A stretch of 35,556 nt of DNA, taken from IMG/VR virus record IMGVR_UViG_3300031972_001313, positions 1-35,556 of that record; one strand, 5' to 3'. Below are positions 6,846 through 14,434 of this stretch, in pieces. Below the pieces are notes generated by a model. That model was not told where the DNA came from, ran no database searches, and was given only the letters and a program-made list of their open reading frames with translations. The stretch is from a virus. Position 1 is the first letter of the stretch, and every line of letters begins with the position of its first letter. Made by a program: the position numbers and the translations under genes.

Positions 6846-6887
6846 ATCAAATGATATATAAATACTAAAAGAAATGGGGATTGAGAA
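6832..6887 (+). repeat. 56-bp perfect direct repeat, left copy
   Basis: Identical over 56 bases to 7652-7707. It contains the last codons of the upstream gene, the TATA module and the start of the leader. The two copies bound the ParB-domain gene. Confidence 0.9.
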
Positions 6888-6889
6888 TT
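6847..6889 (+). promoter_or_regulatory. TATA promoter module, copy 2
   Basis: TATA box atatataaat at 6854-6863, actaaaagaa, then GGGGATTGAGAATT before the ATG at 6890; TATA to ATG is 36 nt. Sequence and spacing are shared with the modules before 1962, 7710 and 19518. The run GGGGATT could act as ribosome-binding site only if transcription starts before about 6876; otherwise the leader is very short. Confidence 0.8.
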
Positions 6890-7645
6890 ATGAATAAAAC
6901 AAAAGCGAAAGTAATACACTTGAGTAATAAGACGAAGAAGCCTGTAATCATGTTGGACTACAACCGGCCCTTGAATGGTAGTTTAGTAAATAAATTAAAA
7001 GCAAGTATGGAACAATATGGCGTATTGTCATCCATGACTGTATATGAGGGAGATAAAGAATACATGGTTGTAGATGGACAGCACCGATGGACAGCGGTAA
7101 AATCTCTTGATTTAAGCATACCCGCCATTGTTATAGGATGGGATGCTATGAATGCAATAGTAGAAATGAATACAATACAAGTAAATTGGACAATGGCTAA
7201 TTTTGTAGATTTCTTTGCATCGCATAATGACCCTGCTATCAAAGCGTCATACAAGAAACTTCAATCTAAAATGTCTCAACATGATAAAAAATTAACATAT
7301 TCATCATTAGCAAAAATGTACGGAAAACCATTTGGAGGTACGGCTTTCAAAGAAGGTAAATGGCGTATGACTGACGAGGACAGGGGCGACTTGTTCGTTA
7401 CTTATCTCACTGATTTGGTAGAGTTTTTACCCTATGCTTTTAGTGCGAGATTTATATATGCATACACTGATGTTGCTTTTCATGAAGACTACAACCACAC
7501 AAGAATGATGAATAAACTCAAACAGAACCACGGTGTATCTCTTATTACATCAAGTAATCCTACAAACTACGGTATAATGCTTACAAAAATATACAATTTT
7601 TATCAATCAAAGAACTTAGTTATGTTCAAAGCGGCGTGGATATGA
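6890..7645 (+). CDS. ParB/sulfiredoxin-fold domain protein
   Basis: A 251-residue protein whose first ~90 residues carry the ParB N-terminal domain pattern: a strand, a helix (VNKLKASMEQYGVL), then VVDGQHRWTAVKSL, the variant GxHRxxA box that binds nucleotide in ParB/Srx-fold proteins. The rest is helical and unassigned, with no clear HTH. Such proteins act as CTPase partition clamps, nucleases or ATPases; which applies is unclear. ATG at 6890 is used rather than TTG at 6881 because of the constant 36-nt promoter spacing. The gene is more A/T-rich than its neighbours and is bounded by a 56-bp direct repeat, suggesting that it arrived as a cassette. Confidence 0.7.
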   Translation: MNKTKAKVIHLSNKTKKPVIMLDYNRPLNGSLVNKLKASMEQYGVLSSMTVYEGDKEYMVVDGQHRWTAVKSLDLSIPAIVIGWDAMNAIVEMNTIQVNWTMANFVDFFASHNDPAIKASYKKLQSKMSQHDKKLTYSSLAKMYGKPFGGTAFKEGKWRMTDEDRGDLFVTYLTDLVEFLPYAFSARFIYAYTDVAFHEDYNHTRMMNKLKQNHGVSLITSSNPTNYGIMLTKIYNFYQSKNLVMFKAAWI

Positions 7646-7651
7646 GTAATT

Positions 7652-7707
7652 ATTCGATAGACTGAATCAAATGATATATAAATACTAAAAGAAATGGGGA
7701 TTGAGAA
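7652..7707 (+). repeat. 56-bp perfect direct repeat, right copy
   Basis: Same sequence as 6832-6887. Here the part that encodes the end of a protein in the left copy is non-coding, lying after the ParB stop. This points to the left copy as the original arrangement. Confidence 0.9.
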
Positions 7708-7709
7708 CA
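7667..7709 (+). promoter_or_regulatory. TATA promoter module, copy 3
   Basis: TATA box atatataaat at 7674-7683 and the same leader as copy 2, 36 nt before the ATG at 7710. Expected to drive the clamp loader and the long co-directional replication block after it. Confidence 0.8.
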
Positions 7710-8648
7710 ATGGTAAATTGGAATGAGCAAATCCGCCCTACATCATGGCAAGAGATTGCCGGTAATGTAGAGTTTGTTACAGATTTCAAGGCTTGGGCTG
7801 AAACGGACTCATACCCGTCAGCACTCCTACTGGTCGGCCCATCGGGAACTGGTAAAACAAGTGCGGCTAATGCGATTACACATACCATGCTCGGTCAGTG
7901 GAACAACGACATGAATGTTCTGTGGATGAATGCAAGTGACGATAGAGGCATTGATTTCATCCGTAAGGAGATTAAGCACTTCGCCCGCCTTAGCGGTGTA
8001 GGAGTGCAAAGAAAGGTCGTTGTTTGCGATGAGGCTTGCGGGCTGACCCCTGCTTCACAGGATGCTCTACGGGGTATCATGGAGAAGTACGCTGACCGAG
8101 TACTGTTCGTTCTCACCGCTAATTATCCCGACAAAATAAGACCGGCTATCAAGAGCCGTTGTCAAATGTACACCTTCAAGCCGGTGACTCCTAAGCAGGG
8201 TGCGAAGCACCTCGCTCGCCTTGAGTCATGTGGCGCACCCCCCGAATGGAGTGAATACTATGAGCGAGTTGTCGAAGTAAAGAACGGCGACCTTCGTTCA
8301 GCAGTGAACTACTTAGAGAGCCTACCCAAAACACCGGATGCTCTTACCCATCTCGATGCAATAGATGATGACGATGATTGGATGAATGACTTCATCGCTA
8401 ATGATTGGCTCGTACTACGAGAGAAACTTTTAGATTCCTTAAATACACTTGGCAGTAGATTTGCCATGATGAATCAATTCCACCGGACTGTCAAAGGACA
8501 CTTCGATACTAAGCCCGATACGGTCTTTGCCATACTCTATGTATGGGGAGACATGATGGAGAAGGTAAACGAGTGGCCCGGAAACGACAACACCTATGTT
8601 GATGTACTGGTGGCGAGATTGAAAAAACAAAATGAGTTGATAGAATGA
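7710..8648 (+). CDS. RFC small-subunit-like clamp loader ATPase
   Basis: A 312-residue AAA+ protein matching archaeal replication factor C small subunit: N-terminal W-x-E-x-x-RP-x-x-x-x-EIAG, Walker A GPSGTGKT (43-50), Walker B VVVCDEA with D107/E108 (Cys where most have another small residue), sensor-1 TAN (136-138) and the SRC motif (149-151) with arginine finger R150. A C-terminal helical collar follows, with an acidic insert DDDDD near residue 221. It loads the sliding clamp onto primed DNA; the PCNA-like gene lies 2.4 kb downstream. Only one RFC gene is seen, so it may form a homo-oligomer or work with host RFC. ATG at 7710 is set by the promoter spacing. Confidence 0.88.
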   Translation: MVNWNEQIRPTSWQEIAGNVEFVTDFKAWAETDSYPSALLLVGPSGTGKTSAANAITHTMLGQWNNDMNVLWMNASDDRGIDFIRKEIKHFARLSGVGVQRKVVVCDEACGLTPASQDALRGIMEKYADRVLFVLTANYPDKIRPAIKSRCQMYTFKPVTPKQGAKHLARLESCGAPPEWSEYYERVVEVKNGDLRSAVNYLESLPKTPDALTHLDAIDDDDDWMNDFIANDWLVLREKLLDSLNTLGSRFAMMNQFHRTVKGHFDTKPDTVFAILYVWGDMMEKVNEWPGNDNTYVDVLVARLKKQNELIE

Positions 8649-9934
8649 GTTGGACAGAACAAGACGAATATACAGAAACAAGCGAAGCACCTGCTACACT
8701 TGCATTACCTCAAGGGGTGGCACAGCGTATCGTTGCTTACGCAGAAAGAACGAACAAGAAGGCTGATGAGGTCAAGCAAGACTATCTCAACTACATCAAA
8801 GAAGAGTGGGGTTGCGACAACCCTGCCGAAGAAGACGATGACCTGTTGATAGACTGGGCTGAACAAGCCTTCGTACAGACTCGTAAGCAGACTGGTGGCG
8901 GTAGTAATACAAACACATGGGTCGGCTGTTTCCTTGGCGTTGCAGACAGAAAGAAAGACAGGTTGCAGAACATCGTTAAGTCGAATGTCGCACTCTTCAA
9001 CAAAGACCCTGCCGAAGCAATTGGTTTGGGCCGTGTTGGTGTCTTTGAGAAAGACGGTGATGTGTGGGCTATTCGTAACAAGGATGGGCTTACTCCACTC
9101 ACCAACAGTTCAAGCGAAGACCCACCATTCGGTATCAAGACTGGTGATGATTGGGTATGTCTCCTTACTCGTAAGGGACTACCATCATCCCCTGTTCGCA
9201 TGGGTCGCTACGCATACTTCCTTGGTGGTGAAGAAGGTGACTTCGTGAACAACAACGCTGTTTCACTGTGGAAAGTTGACTTGACAAACGAGAACGCTGA
9301 CATGAATCTCGACATTGGGCGACCGTGTAAAATCTCGGTCGTGCCACCTCGTGACACAGCGAATGAATACTTCAAGACTGTTCTTAGTACATACGATGAC
9401 TTCTCACCGAACTACACTGATGAGTTCCTACCCGAACAGTTCCGGTCACTCTTGAAGCCGACCAATTATTGGACAATGGCCGACCATGAACTCTTCACTC
9501 CTATAGACAACTTAGAAGAAGCGTTTGAGTCAAGAAAAGAACGCACCGAGATTGGTGGCCGACAAGTTACATACGGCCCACTCATCATTACGAAGGGTAC
9601 AATCAACAGCATGAACACTGAACCTCGTGATAGCGAGTACGACCCCGAAGGATTCAACTATAACATGACACTTTCAAGCACCATTACTGGTGACATTGAC
9701 TGTTGGATTGCTGGTGCTGTCGGCGTGATGTGTGACCCGTTCACGAGTGGTTGGGGCGAAGAAGCCTTTGACTACGCTGAAAAGTCCACTGTATTCGTCT
9801 TTGGCCGTGTCGGTATGAAAGACCGTGATGGACTCATCTCTCCTAAAATTAGCGTCATGGGTATCTATGGCGACCCACGCCGTTGCCGAAAGCGAGCAAC
9901 TGGTGGTAATACAGGAGTAAATCAATTTGAATGA
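8645..9934 (+). CDS. Probable single-stranded DNA-binding (RPA/OB-fold-like) protein
   Basis: A 429-residue protein: an acidic helical N-terminus (about 1-85), a glycine linker (QTGGGSNTN), then long beta-rich stretches with OB-fold-like strand patterns (WVGCFLGVADRKKDR, AIGLGRVGVFEKDGDVWAI; later VFVFGRVGMKDRDG, KISVMGIYGD). The order clamp loader - this gene - RecA-fold ATPase - clamp suggests an RPA-like replication role. I see no zinc finger and no catalytic motif. The call rests on fold-like patterns and context, so another DNA-binding role is possible. It overlaps the clamp loader by 4 nt; the basic tail RRCRKRATGG may add DNA affinity. Confidence 0.5.
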   Translation: MSWTEQDEYTETSEAPATLALPQGVAQRIVAYAERTNKKADEVKQDYLNYIKEEWGCDNPAEEDDDLLIDWAEQAFVQTRKQTGGGSNTNTWVGCFLGVADRKKDRLQNIVKSNVALFNKDPAEAIGLGRVGVFEKDGDVWAIRNKDGLTPLTNSSSEDPPFGIKTGDDWVCLLTRKGLPSSPVRMGRYAYFLGGEEGDFVNNNAVSLWKVDLTNENADMNLDIGRPCKISVVPPRDTANEYFKTVLSTYDDFSPNYTDEFLPEQFRSLLKPTNYWTMADHELFTPIDNLEEAFESRKERTEIGGRQVTYGPLIITKGTINSMNTEPRDSEYDPEGFNYNMTLSSTITGDIDCWIAGAVGVMCDPFTSGWGEEAFDYAEKSTVFVFGRVGMKDRDGLISPKISVMGIYGDPRRCRKRATGGNTGVNQFE

Positions 9935-9945
9935 GGTGATTATGT

Positions 9946-10902
9946 ATGGCGGGATTTGGACAGACAGCAGAAGCACAGAAGAAAATTAAGGCTGAAGTAA
10001 GCGAGCCGGTAGAGGTTAAGAAGCCTCTTTCCGGCGACCCCTTCGCTGAAATGCGAGCCGAAGACAACGCTCGTACATACATGATGAAGACACATCAGTT
10101 CATCGGTATCATGGGACATGACGGTACATGTAAGTCGGCTATCGTTCTCGATGCCTTTGAGAAAGACGAATCGAAACCCGAAGACTCAACACTTCAAGTG
10201 ATTGACTTTGACGGTGGCGGTGGTATGCTTAACTCATCTATTTACAAGAATGAAAACATTCGCTCATGGAATCCGTGGCAAATGGGGCATGACCGTACAG
10301 CACACGATTACCCTGCTACACACGACCGTATCATGAAAATCATGCGATACCTCATCAATGAAGCCGAAGCCGGTAAGCCGGTGTGGGGCGTACTGTTGAG
10401 TGGTATTGATTCATGGCTTGAGATATGCAACCATAACATGCGTATCGTTGACTTGGGTATGGCGAAAGACGCTATCCAATCAGCGGATTACAGCGGTGGT
10501 GGCATGGAGAAAATCAAGTCGCAGACAGCGTGGGGTATGCGTAACGCTCGCTTTCACCAACTCACTCGATTGAGCCGTGACCTTGTTCGACTCGGTGTGC
10601 GTGTCTTTTGGGAAACACACATGACTATCGCCAACTTCTCTTACAAGAGTGGGCCGGTTGATGAGTGGAAACCTGCGTGGGAAAAGAAAATGAACGGCTA
10701 CTTACCAACCATTATCCACATGCAAGAGACACAGGAACATAACGATGAAGGTGAATTAGAAAAGACAGTCTTTACAGCGTCGTACACTAAGTGTAAGACC
10801 AATCCAAACCTCGTGAATCAGTCTCGGTCTGTCTTCGTGACACGACCCGATGGCGATTACACATGGAATGGACTACCGGACTTGTATGACGGTACACTAT
10901 GA
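9946..10902 (+). CDS. RecA-fold ATPase (Sak4/RadA-like) with altered P-loop
   Basis: A 318-residue protein. Residues 52-68 (FIGIMGHDGTCKSAIVL) form the P-loop with G-H-D-G-T-C-K-S where GxxGxGKS is usual, so Cys replaces the last glycine. A hydrophobic strand ending in Asp (WGVLLSGIDSWLE) is the Walker B candidate. Size and layout match phage Sak4-type single-strand annealing or recombinase ATPases, which are reduced RadA relatives. It would assist recombination or replication-fork repair together with the upstream SSB-like protein. ATG at 9946 follows a perfect GAGGTGAT site. After the stop comes the only intergenic gap over 100 nt in the replication block. Confidence 0.65.
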   Translation: MAGFGQTAEAQKKIKAEVSEPVEVKKPLSGDPFAEMRAEDNARTYMMKTHQFIGIMGHDGTCKSAIVLDAFEKDESKPEDSTLQVIDFDGGGGMLNSSIYKNENIRSWNPWQMGHDRTAHDYPATHDRIMKIMRYLINEAEAGKPVWGVLLSGIDSWLEICNHNMRIVDLGMAKDAIQSADYSGGGMEKIKSQTAWGMRNARFHQLTRLSRDLVRLGVRVFWETHMTIANFSYKSGPVDEWKPAWEKKMNGYLPTIIHMQETQEHNDEGELEKTVFTASYTKCKTNPNLVNQSRSVFVTRPDGDYTWNGLPDLYDGTL

Positions 10903-10903
10903 G

Positions 10904-11028
10904 ACTCCAAGTGAGGTAGGTTTGTCAAGTAATAAGGAGTAAGGTTTTCACAATCGAATGGGCTTCGGTTGCCACTGATAGGGGGTTTGGTTTTGTTGCC
11001 CCTTCTCCTTTCCTACTTACACTATGAG
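10904..11028 (+). ncRNA. Structured intergenic element between RecA-fold ATPase and clamp genes
   Basis: Base pairs read from sequence: 10910-10913 with 11020-11023; 10914-10920 (AGGTAGG) with 11012-11018 (CCTACTT); 10934-10939 (AAGGAG) with 11005-11010 (CTCCTT); 10941-10944 with 11001-11004. That is about 21 pairs closing an apical region of about 56 nt with further small hairpin options (GGC-TTCGGTT-GCC). The 11-bp sequence TACACTATGAG occurs at both ends (10893-10903 and 11018-11028). Removing one copy plus the middle would restore a normal tight gene junction. It could be a separate small RNA, a 5' leader structure of the clamp gene, or an inserted element. Expression is not shown. Confidence 0.5.
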
Positions 11029-11036
11029 GTGATATT

Positions 11037-11789
11037 ATGACTAAAATTACAGTGAATAAAAGCGAGTTCCTCTCGTTCCTTTCTGTCTTCACGAAAGGTG
11101 TACCCGACCTACGGTTGGATTGCGCTGGTTCTCGTGTAACGGTTGAGGTTGCTTACGCATCGTTTTACTTGCGAAAGTATTTCCTTTCCGTACAGGTGAT
11201 AGAAGAAGGGGCTATCCACATCGCTGACCTTGAGAAAGCACTCAAGTTCATGAAAGCGACAAAGGAGGATAATGTAACACTGCGGCAAGTGGACACGCAC
11301 AAGCCACTCCACATTGAAGCAGGTGGTAACAAGTTGCAACTACCGAGTACGAATGATATTGAGTCAGCAATCAAGGCCGTTGTAATTCGTTCACTGTTAA
11401 AGAAGTGTCAAGAAGGTGGGTGGGCTAAGTTTGGTAACTCCAACTTGTCCACCCACTCATCACTGATGACAAAGGATTTGATTTCATTTGCCAACATGCG
11501 TGGCATACTGGCGAAGGACACGGACTTCAAGTTGCGTATTCACTGCGGTGAAGAAGAGGTAGGTATTGTAGCAGGTAAGGCGGCGAGTGGTCGTTTGTTT
11601 ACCACACTCCCTGTATGGGACACTGATGGCCCTGCTACTACTGTTGACTCTATGTTCTCCGATGCCCTACCTACCTGCCTCAACTATCTCGATGACGGTG
11701 AGGCTCGTATGCACATGGGTAGAGGAACGATAGTAATTTTTGAACAAGTAACCACGCTTCTCATGGTCGTAGATGTAGGTGATGACTGA
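11037..11789 (+). CDS. PCNA-like sliding clamp
   Basis: A 250-residue protein of the right length for a PCNA monomer (about 245-260). It has a repeated beta-alpha-beta layout: residues 1-110 and about 125-250 form two similar halves. The C-terminal part (GRLFTTLPV, then MFSDALPTCLNYLDDGEARMHMG and IVIFEQVTTLLMVV) fits the end of a clamp domain. Overall similarity is weak, so the call leans on size, pattern and position between a clamp loader and PolB. As a trimeric ring it would tether the polymerase. ATG at 11037 follows GAGGTGAT. The structured element at 10904-11028 lies immediately upstream and could affect its expression. Confidence 0.6.
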   Translation: MTKITVNKSEFLSFLSVFTKGVPDLRLDCAGSRVTVEVAYASFYLRKYFLSVQVIEEGAIHIADLEKALKFMKATKEDNVTLRQVDTHKPLHIEAGGNKLQLPSTNDIESAIKAVVIRSLLKKCQEGGWAKFGNSNLSTHSSLMTKDLISFANMRGILAKDTDFKLRIHCGEEEVGIVAGKAASGRLFTTLPVWDTDGPATTVDSMFSDALPTCLNYLDDGEARMHMGRGTIVIFEQVTTLLMVVDVGDD

Positions 11790-12040
11790 TGAATAAACCT
11801 ACATTAAACGACAGCGTTATTGGAGGCGATTTTCATAACGGAGATGTCATCAATAATTATTACATCAATAAGGATAAACTAATACCAAACAAAGTAAAGA
11901 AGAAGCGACCCAAAAGAAAAGGGACATGGGGGAAGTTGTATCTCTTAGGAGTATTAGATTTTGTGAAAGTATTACTTCTTTCCTTTGTAGTTTTAAGTGG
12001 AACTTTTCTTTTACTATTATTAGTGGGTGTGAGTATATGA
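11789..12040 (+). CDS. Small C-terminally anchored membrane protein with DSVIGGD motif
   Basis: An 83-residue protein in three parts: a polar N-terminus with DSVIGGDFHNGDVINNYYIN (residues 8-27), a pattern resembling one turn of a bactofilin or beta-helix-like repeat; a strongly basic linker (KVKKKRPKRKGTWGK); and one hydrophobic helix (about residues 51-81) ending at the C-terminus. The positive residues before the helix predict a cytoplasmic N-terminus. It overlaps PCNA-like and PolB genes (TGATG and ATGA), an odd place for a membrane protein. It might tether replication complexes to the membrane or act in lysis or exclusion; none is shown. Confidence 0.6.
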   Translation: MNKPTLNDSVIGGDFHNGDVINNYYINKDKLIPNKVKKKRPKRKGTWGKLYLLGVLDFVKVLLLSFVVLSGTFLLLLLVGVSI

Positions 12041-14430
12041 TTATTGATTGGTTCACTGATGACCCGTATGACCCACCTACCATCTACGAGCGTACTCGTG
12101 GGGCTGATGGAGTATTGCATGAGCGATACATCATGAAGGGTGATGACGATTATGTTGAGCCTTTCTTTTGGGTAGCCGAAGAAGCACCTCAATATGTAAT
12201 GAATCGCATTAGAGGACACAGGGGAACTATTCATCCGAACATCAAGGCGACCGGACTCGACGGTAAAACAATAGTGAAAGTAACTGTACAGCACCCCAAT
12301 ACTCTATGGGAACTCAAAGAGAAGTGTGGTGTATGGACATATGAGGCTGACCTCAATTACCTCGACCAAATACTACTCACCAACTATCCCGATAAGTTGC
12401 CGGAGTTCAAACCTCGGATATGGTACTTTGACCTTGAGTGGGACACCGAAGACCAAACGACAACGGTGATGGCTGTGTCCGATACATTCAGCGACCACCC
12501 TGTAGTGTTCGCTTGGAGTGAGGATTCAGTAAGAGATACTATACGCAAGACAGAATGGATAGACCGCTACGAAGGTTATGAGTTGCGTACCTATCCGAAT
12601 GCACATGAGATGCATGATGGTTTCCTGTCTTACCTTGAAGAGTGTAACCCCGATATGTTGGTGGCTCACGCTATTGCTTGGGCTGACTTACCACATCTCT
12701 ACAGTCAATTGGGTGTAGAGCGTGAGCGTTTGTCTCCTGTCCGTAGAGTGATTGCACCAAACAAAAAGACTGGTTCATACCGCACCACTGCTCAACCTAT
12801 CAAGGGGCGACTGATATTCGATACTGCGGCGCAGTGGACTGATGGGAGTGGCTTTGAAGGTATATGGCAGAAGTCCGGTAAAGGTCAAGCACAGTCTCGC
12901 AAGTTGGATTGGTTCGCTACTGAACTTGGTTTCAGTGGTAAATTAACAAACGACATTGAAGGTATGACCGTCTTCAATGGATGGAGAGAATACTATGACG
13001 ATTTCGTTGACTATTGTTTAGTTGACACTACATTACTGCGTGACTGTGATGAGAAGTTGAATTGTATATCCTATCACATAGCCATGCAACAATTGGCGGG
13101 TGTCTCATTCGGTAGCACACATAAGGTCACTCGATACTTCCGAGGGTTGATTGGTCGGCGCACTGACCTCAAAGCACCCTCTTCTTACATTCAAGAACGC
13201 CCCGAACTACAGGCGGCGTGGGTTATGCCTCCGGTAGCAGGGCGACATGAAAATGTAGCACTGGTTGACTTCGCATCACTCTATCCAAACATCATACTCT
13301 CCGCCAACCTATGTTGGACTACGATTGCAGACGGGCCGGGGGAGAATATTCTCACACTGAAAGTTCCTCCTAAGTATGATGACAAGGGTAACATGATACC
13401 CCTCACAGGTGGTACATTCCACTGGCATCAAGACAAAGAGGGCATACTACCTTCTGTCGTCAAACAAATGCTCGCTCTCCGTAAGGAGTACAAACGCCTC
13501 ATGCGTGAGGCTGATGACGCTGACATACGCCTTGGTTACAACATGTTACAGATGGCGGTCAAGGTTGCTGTCAATGCCATATATGGTATGACTGGTACTA
13601 AGAAAATTGGTGGACAATGGAGTAGTTACCCAATTGCACAGTGTATCACTTACCTCGGTAGAGAGTCTATCAGTATGCTTGTTAAGAAGAGTGAAGAGAT
13701 GGGCTACCGAGGACTTGCAGGACACACCGATTCGTGTTACATTCAAGTTCCATTCGATGAAGCCGAAGAAGTTGCAGGTGAGTTGACTCGCATTGCTCAA
13801 GAAGAAATGGATTTGAAGTATCTCGATGTAGAACTTGAAGCCTTTTTCCCTTACTGGTTCACTGCCGGTATCAAGAATCGAAACTTCGGTATCAAGTCAT
13901 ACCCTCCCGAAGACAAGGGTGAGATGAAGGTGACAGGCTTTGCTATGAAGGCGGCTAATGCACCACCTTTGAGTAAGCGTGTACAGCGTGAGGCATTCAC
14001 ACTCATATGCAATGGGGCTGATGAAGGTGATTTGTTTGATAACATCCGACCAATGGTGAAGGCTGTCTATGGTGGTGGCGCACTGGATGATGTATCAGCA
14101 TACGGGCGCATTCAAAAGCACTTAGATGACTACAACCCATCACACACACCGAACACAGCGAAGGCGGCGCAATACTCAAACAAATACAATAACACTGATT
14201 TTAATAAAGGTGATAGCGTTAAGTGGGTATTCATAAACGGTGTACCGGAGGGTCAACCTCAAACCAATGTGATAGCATACGATGAGGTAAGTGAACTGGA
14301 TGAGTATGATATAGACTGGACTACATGCGTTGACAAATGGATAGCAAAAAAACTCAAGGTCGTGTATGAAACACTCGACTGGGACTTAGAACGACTCACT
14401 GCGAAGCGGGTCTTAAAACAATACTGGTGA
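12037..14430 (+). CDS. Family B DNA polymerase
   Basis: A 797-residue polymerase. Exonuclease part: Exo I FDLEWD (D132, E134), Exo II AHAIAWADLP (D217, but the usual Asn five residues before is Ala), Exo III YCLVD (Y326, D330). Polymerase part: motif A DFASLYPNI (D411), motif B KVAVNAIYG (K509, N513, Y516, G517), motif C AGHTDS (H563-T564-D565), where the usual first Asp of DTD is His. The key metal Asp (D565) is kept, so activity is expected. The last eight residues (KRVLKQYW) resemble a PCNA-interacting motif. ATG at 12037 overlaps the membrane-protein stop by 4 nt and follows GGGTGTGAG; an in-frame upstream ATG at 11926 lies inside that gene and is rejected. No intein. Confidence 0.95.
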   Translation: MIIDWFTDDPYDPPTIYERTRGADGVLHERYIMKGDDDYVEPFFWVAEEAPQYVMNRIRGHRGTIHPNIKATGLDGKTIVKVTVQHPNTLWELKEKCGVWTYEADLNYLDQILLTNYPDKLPEFKPRIWYFDLEWDTEDQTTTVMAVSDTFSDHPVVFAWSEDSVRDTIRKTEWIDRYEGYELRTYPNAHEMHDGFLSYLEECNPDMLVAHAIAWADLPHLYSQLGVERERLSPVRRVIAPNKKTGSYRTTAQPIKGRLIFDTAAQWTDGSGFEGIWQKSGKGQAQSRKLDWFATELGFSGKLTNDIEGMTVFNGWREYYDDFVDYCLVDTTLLRDCDEKLNCISYHIAMQQLAGVSFGSTHKVTRYFRGLIGRRTDLKAPSSYIQERPELQAAWVMPPVAGRHENVALVDFASLYPNIILSANLCWTTIADGPGENILTLKVPPKYDDKGNMIPLTGGTFHWHQDKEGILPSVVKQMLALRKEYKRLMREADDADIRLGYNMLQMAVKVAVNAIYGMTGTKKIGGQWSSYPIAQCITYLGRESISMLVKKSEEMGYRGLAGHTDSCYIQVPFDEAEEVAGELTRIAQEEMDLKYLDVELEAFFPYWFTAGIKNRNFGIKSYPPEDKGEMKVTGFAMKAANAPPLSKRVQREAFTLICNGADEGDLFDNIRPMVKAVYGGGALDDVSAYGRIQKHLDDYNPSHTPNTAKAAQYSNKYNNTDFNKGDSVKWVFINGVPEGQPQTNVIAYDEVSELDEYDIDWTTCVDKWIAKKLKVVYETLDWDLERLTAKRVLKQYW

Positions 14431-14434
14431 TAAT

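Noticed and set aside
10921-10945. AATAAGGAGTAAGG as a ribosome-binding site for a short gene in the 10.9 kb gap
   Set aside because: No start codon with a meaningful frame follows at proper distance; pairing with 11001-11010 explains the sequence better.
11926-12036. Upstream ATG that would lengthen PolB by 37 residues
   Set aside because: It is inside the membrane-protein gene, gives a non-polymerase-like peptide and lacks a ribosome-binding site; ATG 12037 has GGGTGTGAG upstream and a 4-nt overlap.
13240-13800. Possible intein in the polymerase catalytic motifs
   Set aside because: Motifs A, B and C are in normal spacing and the total of 797 residues leaves no room for one.
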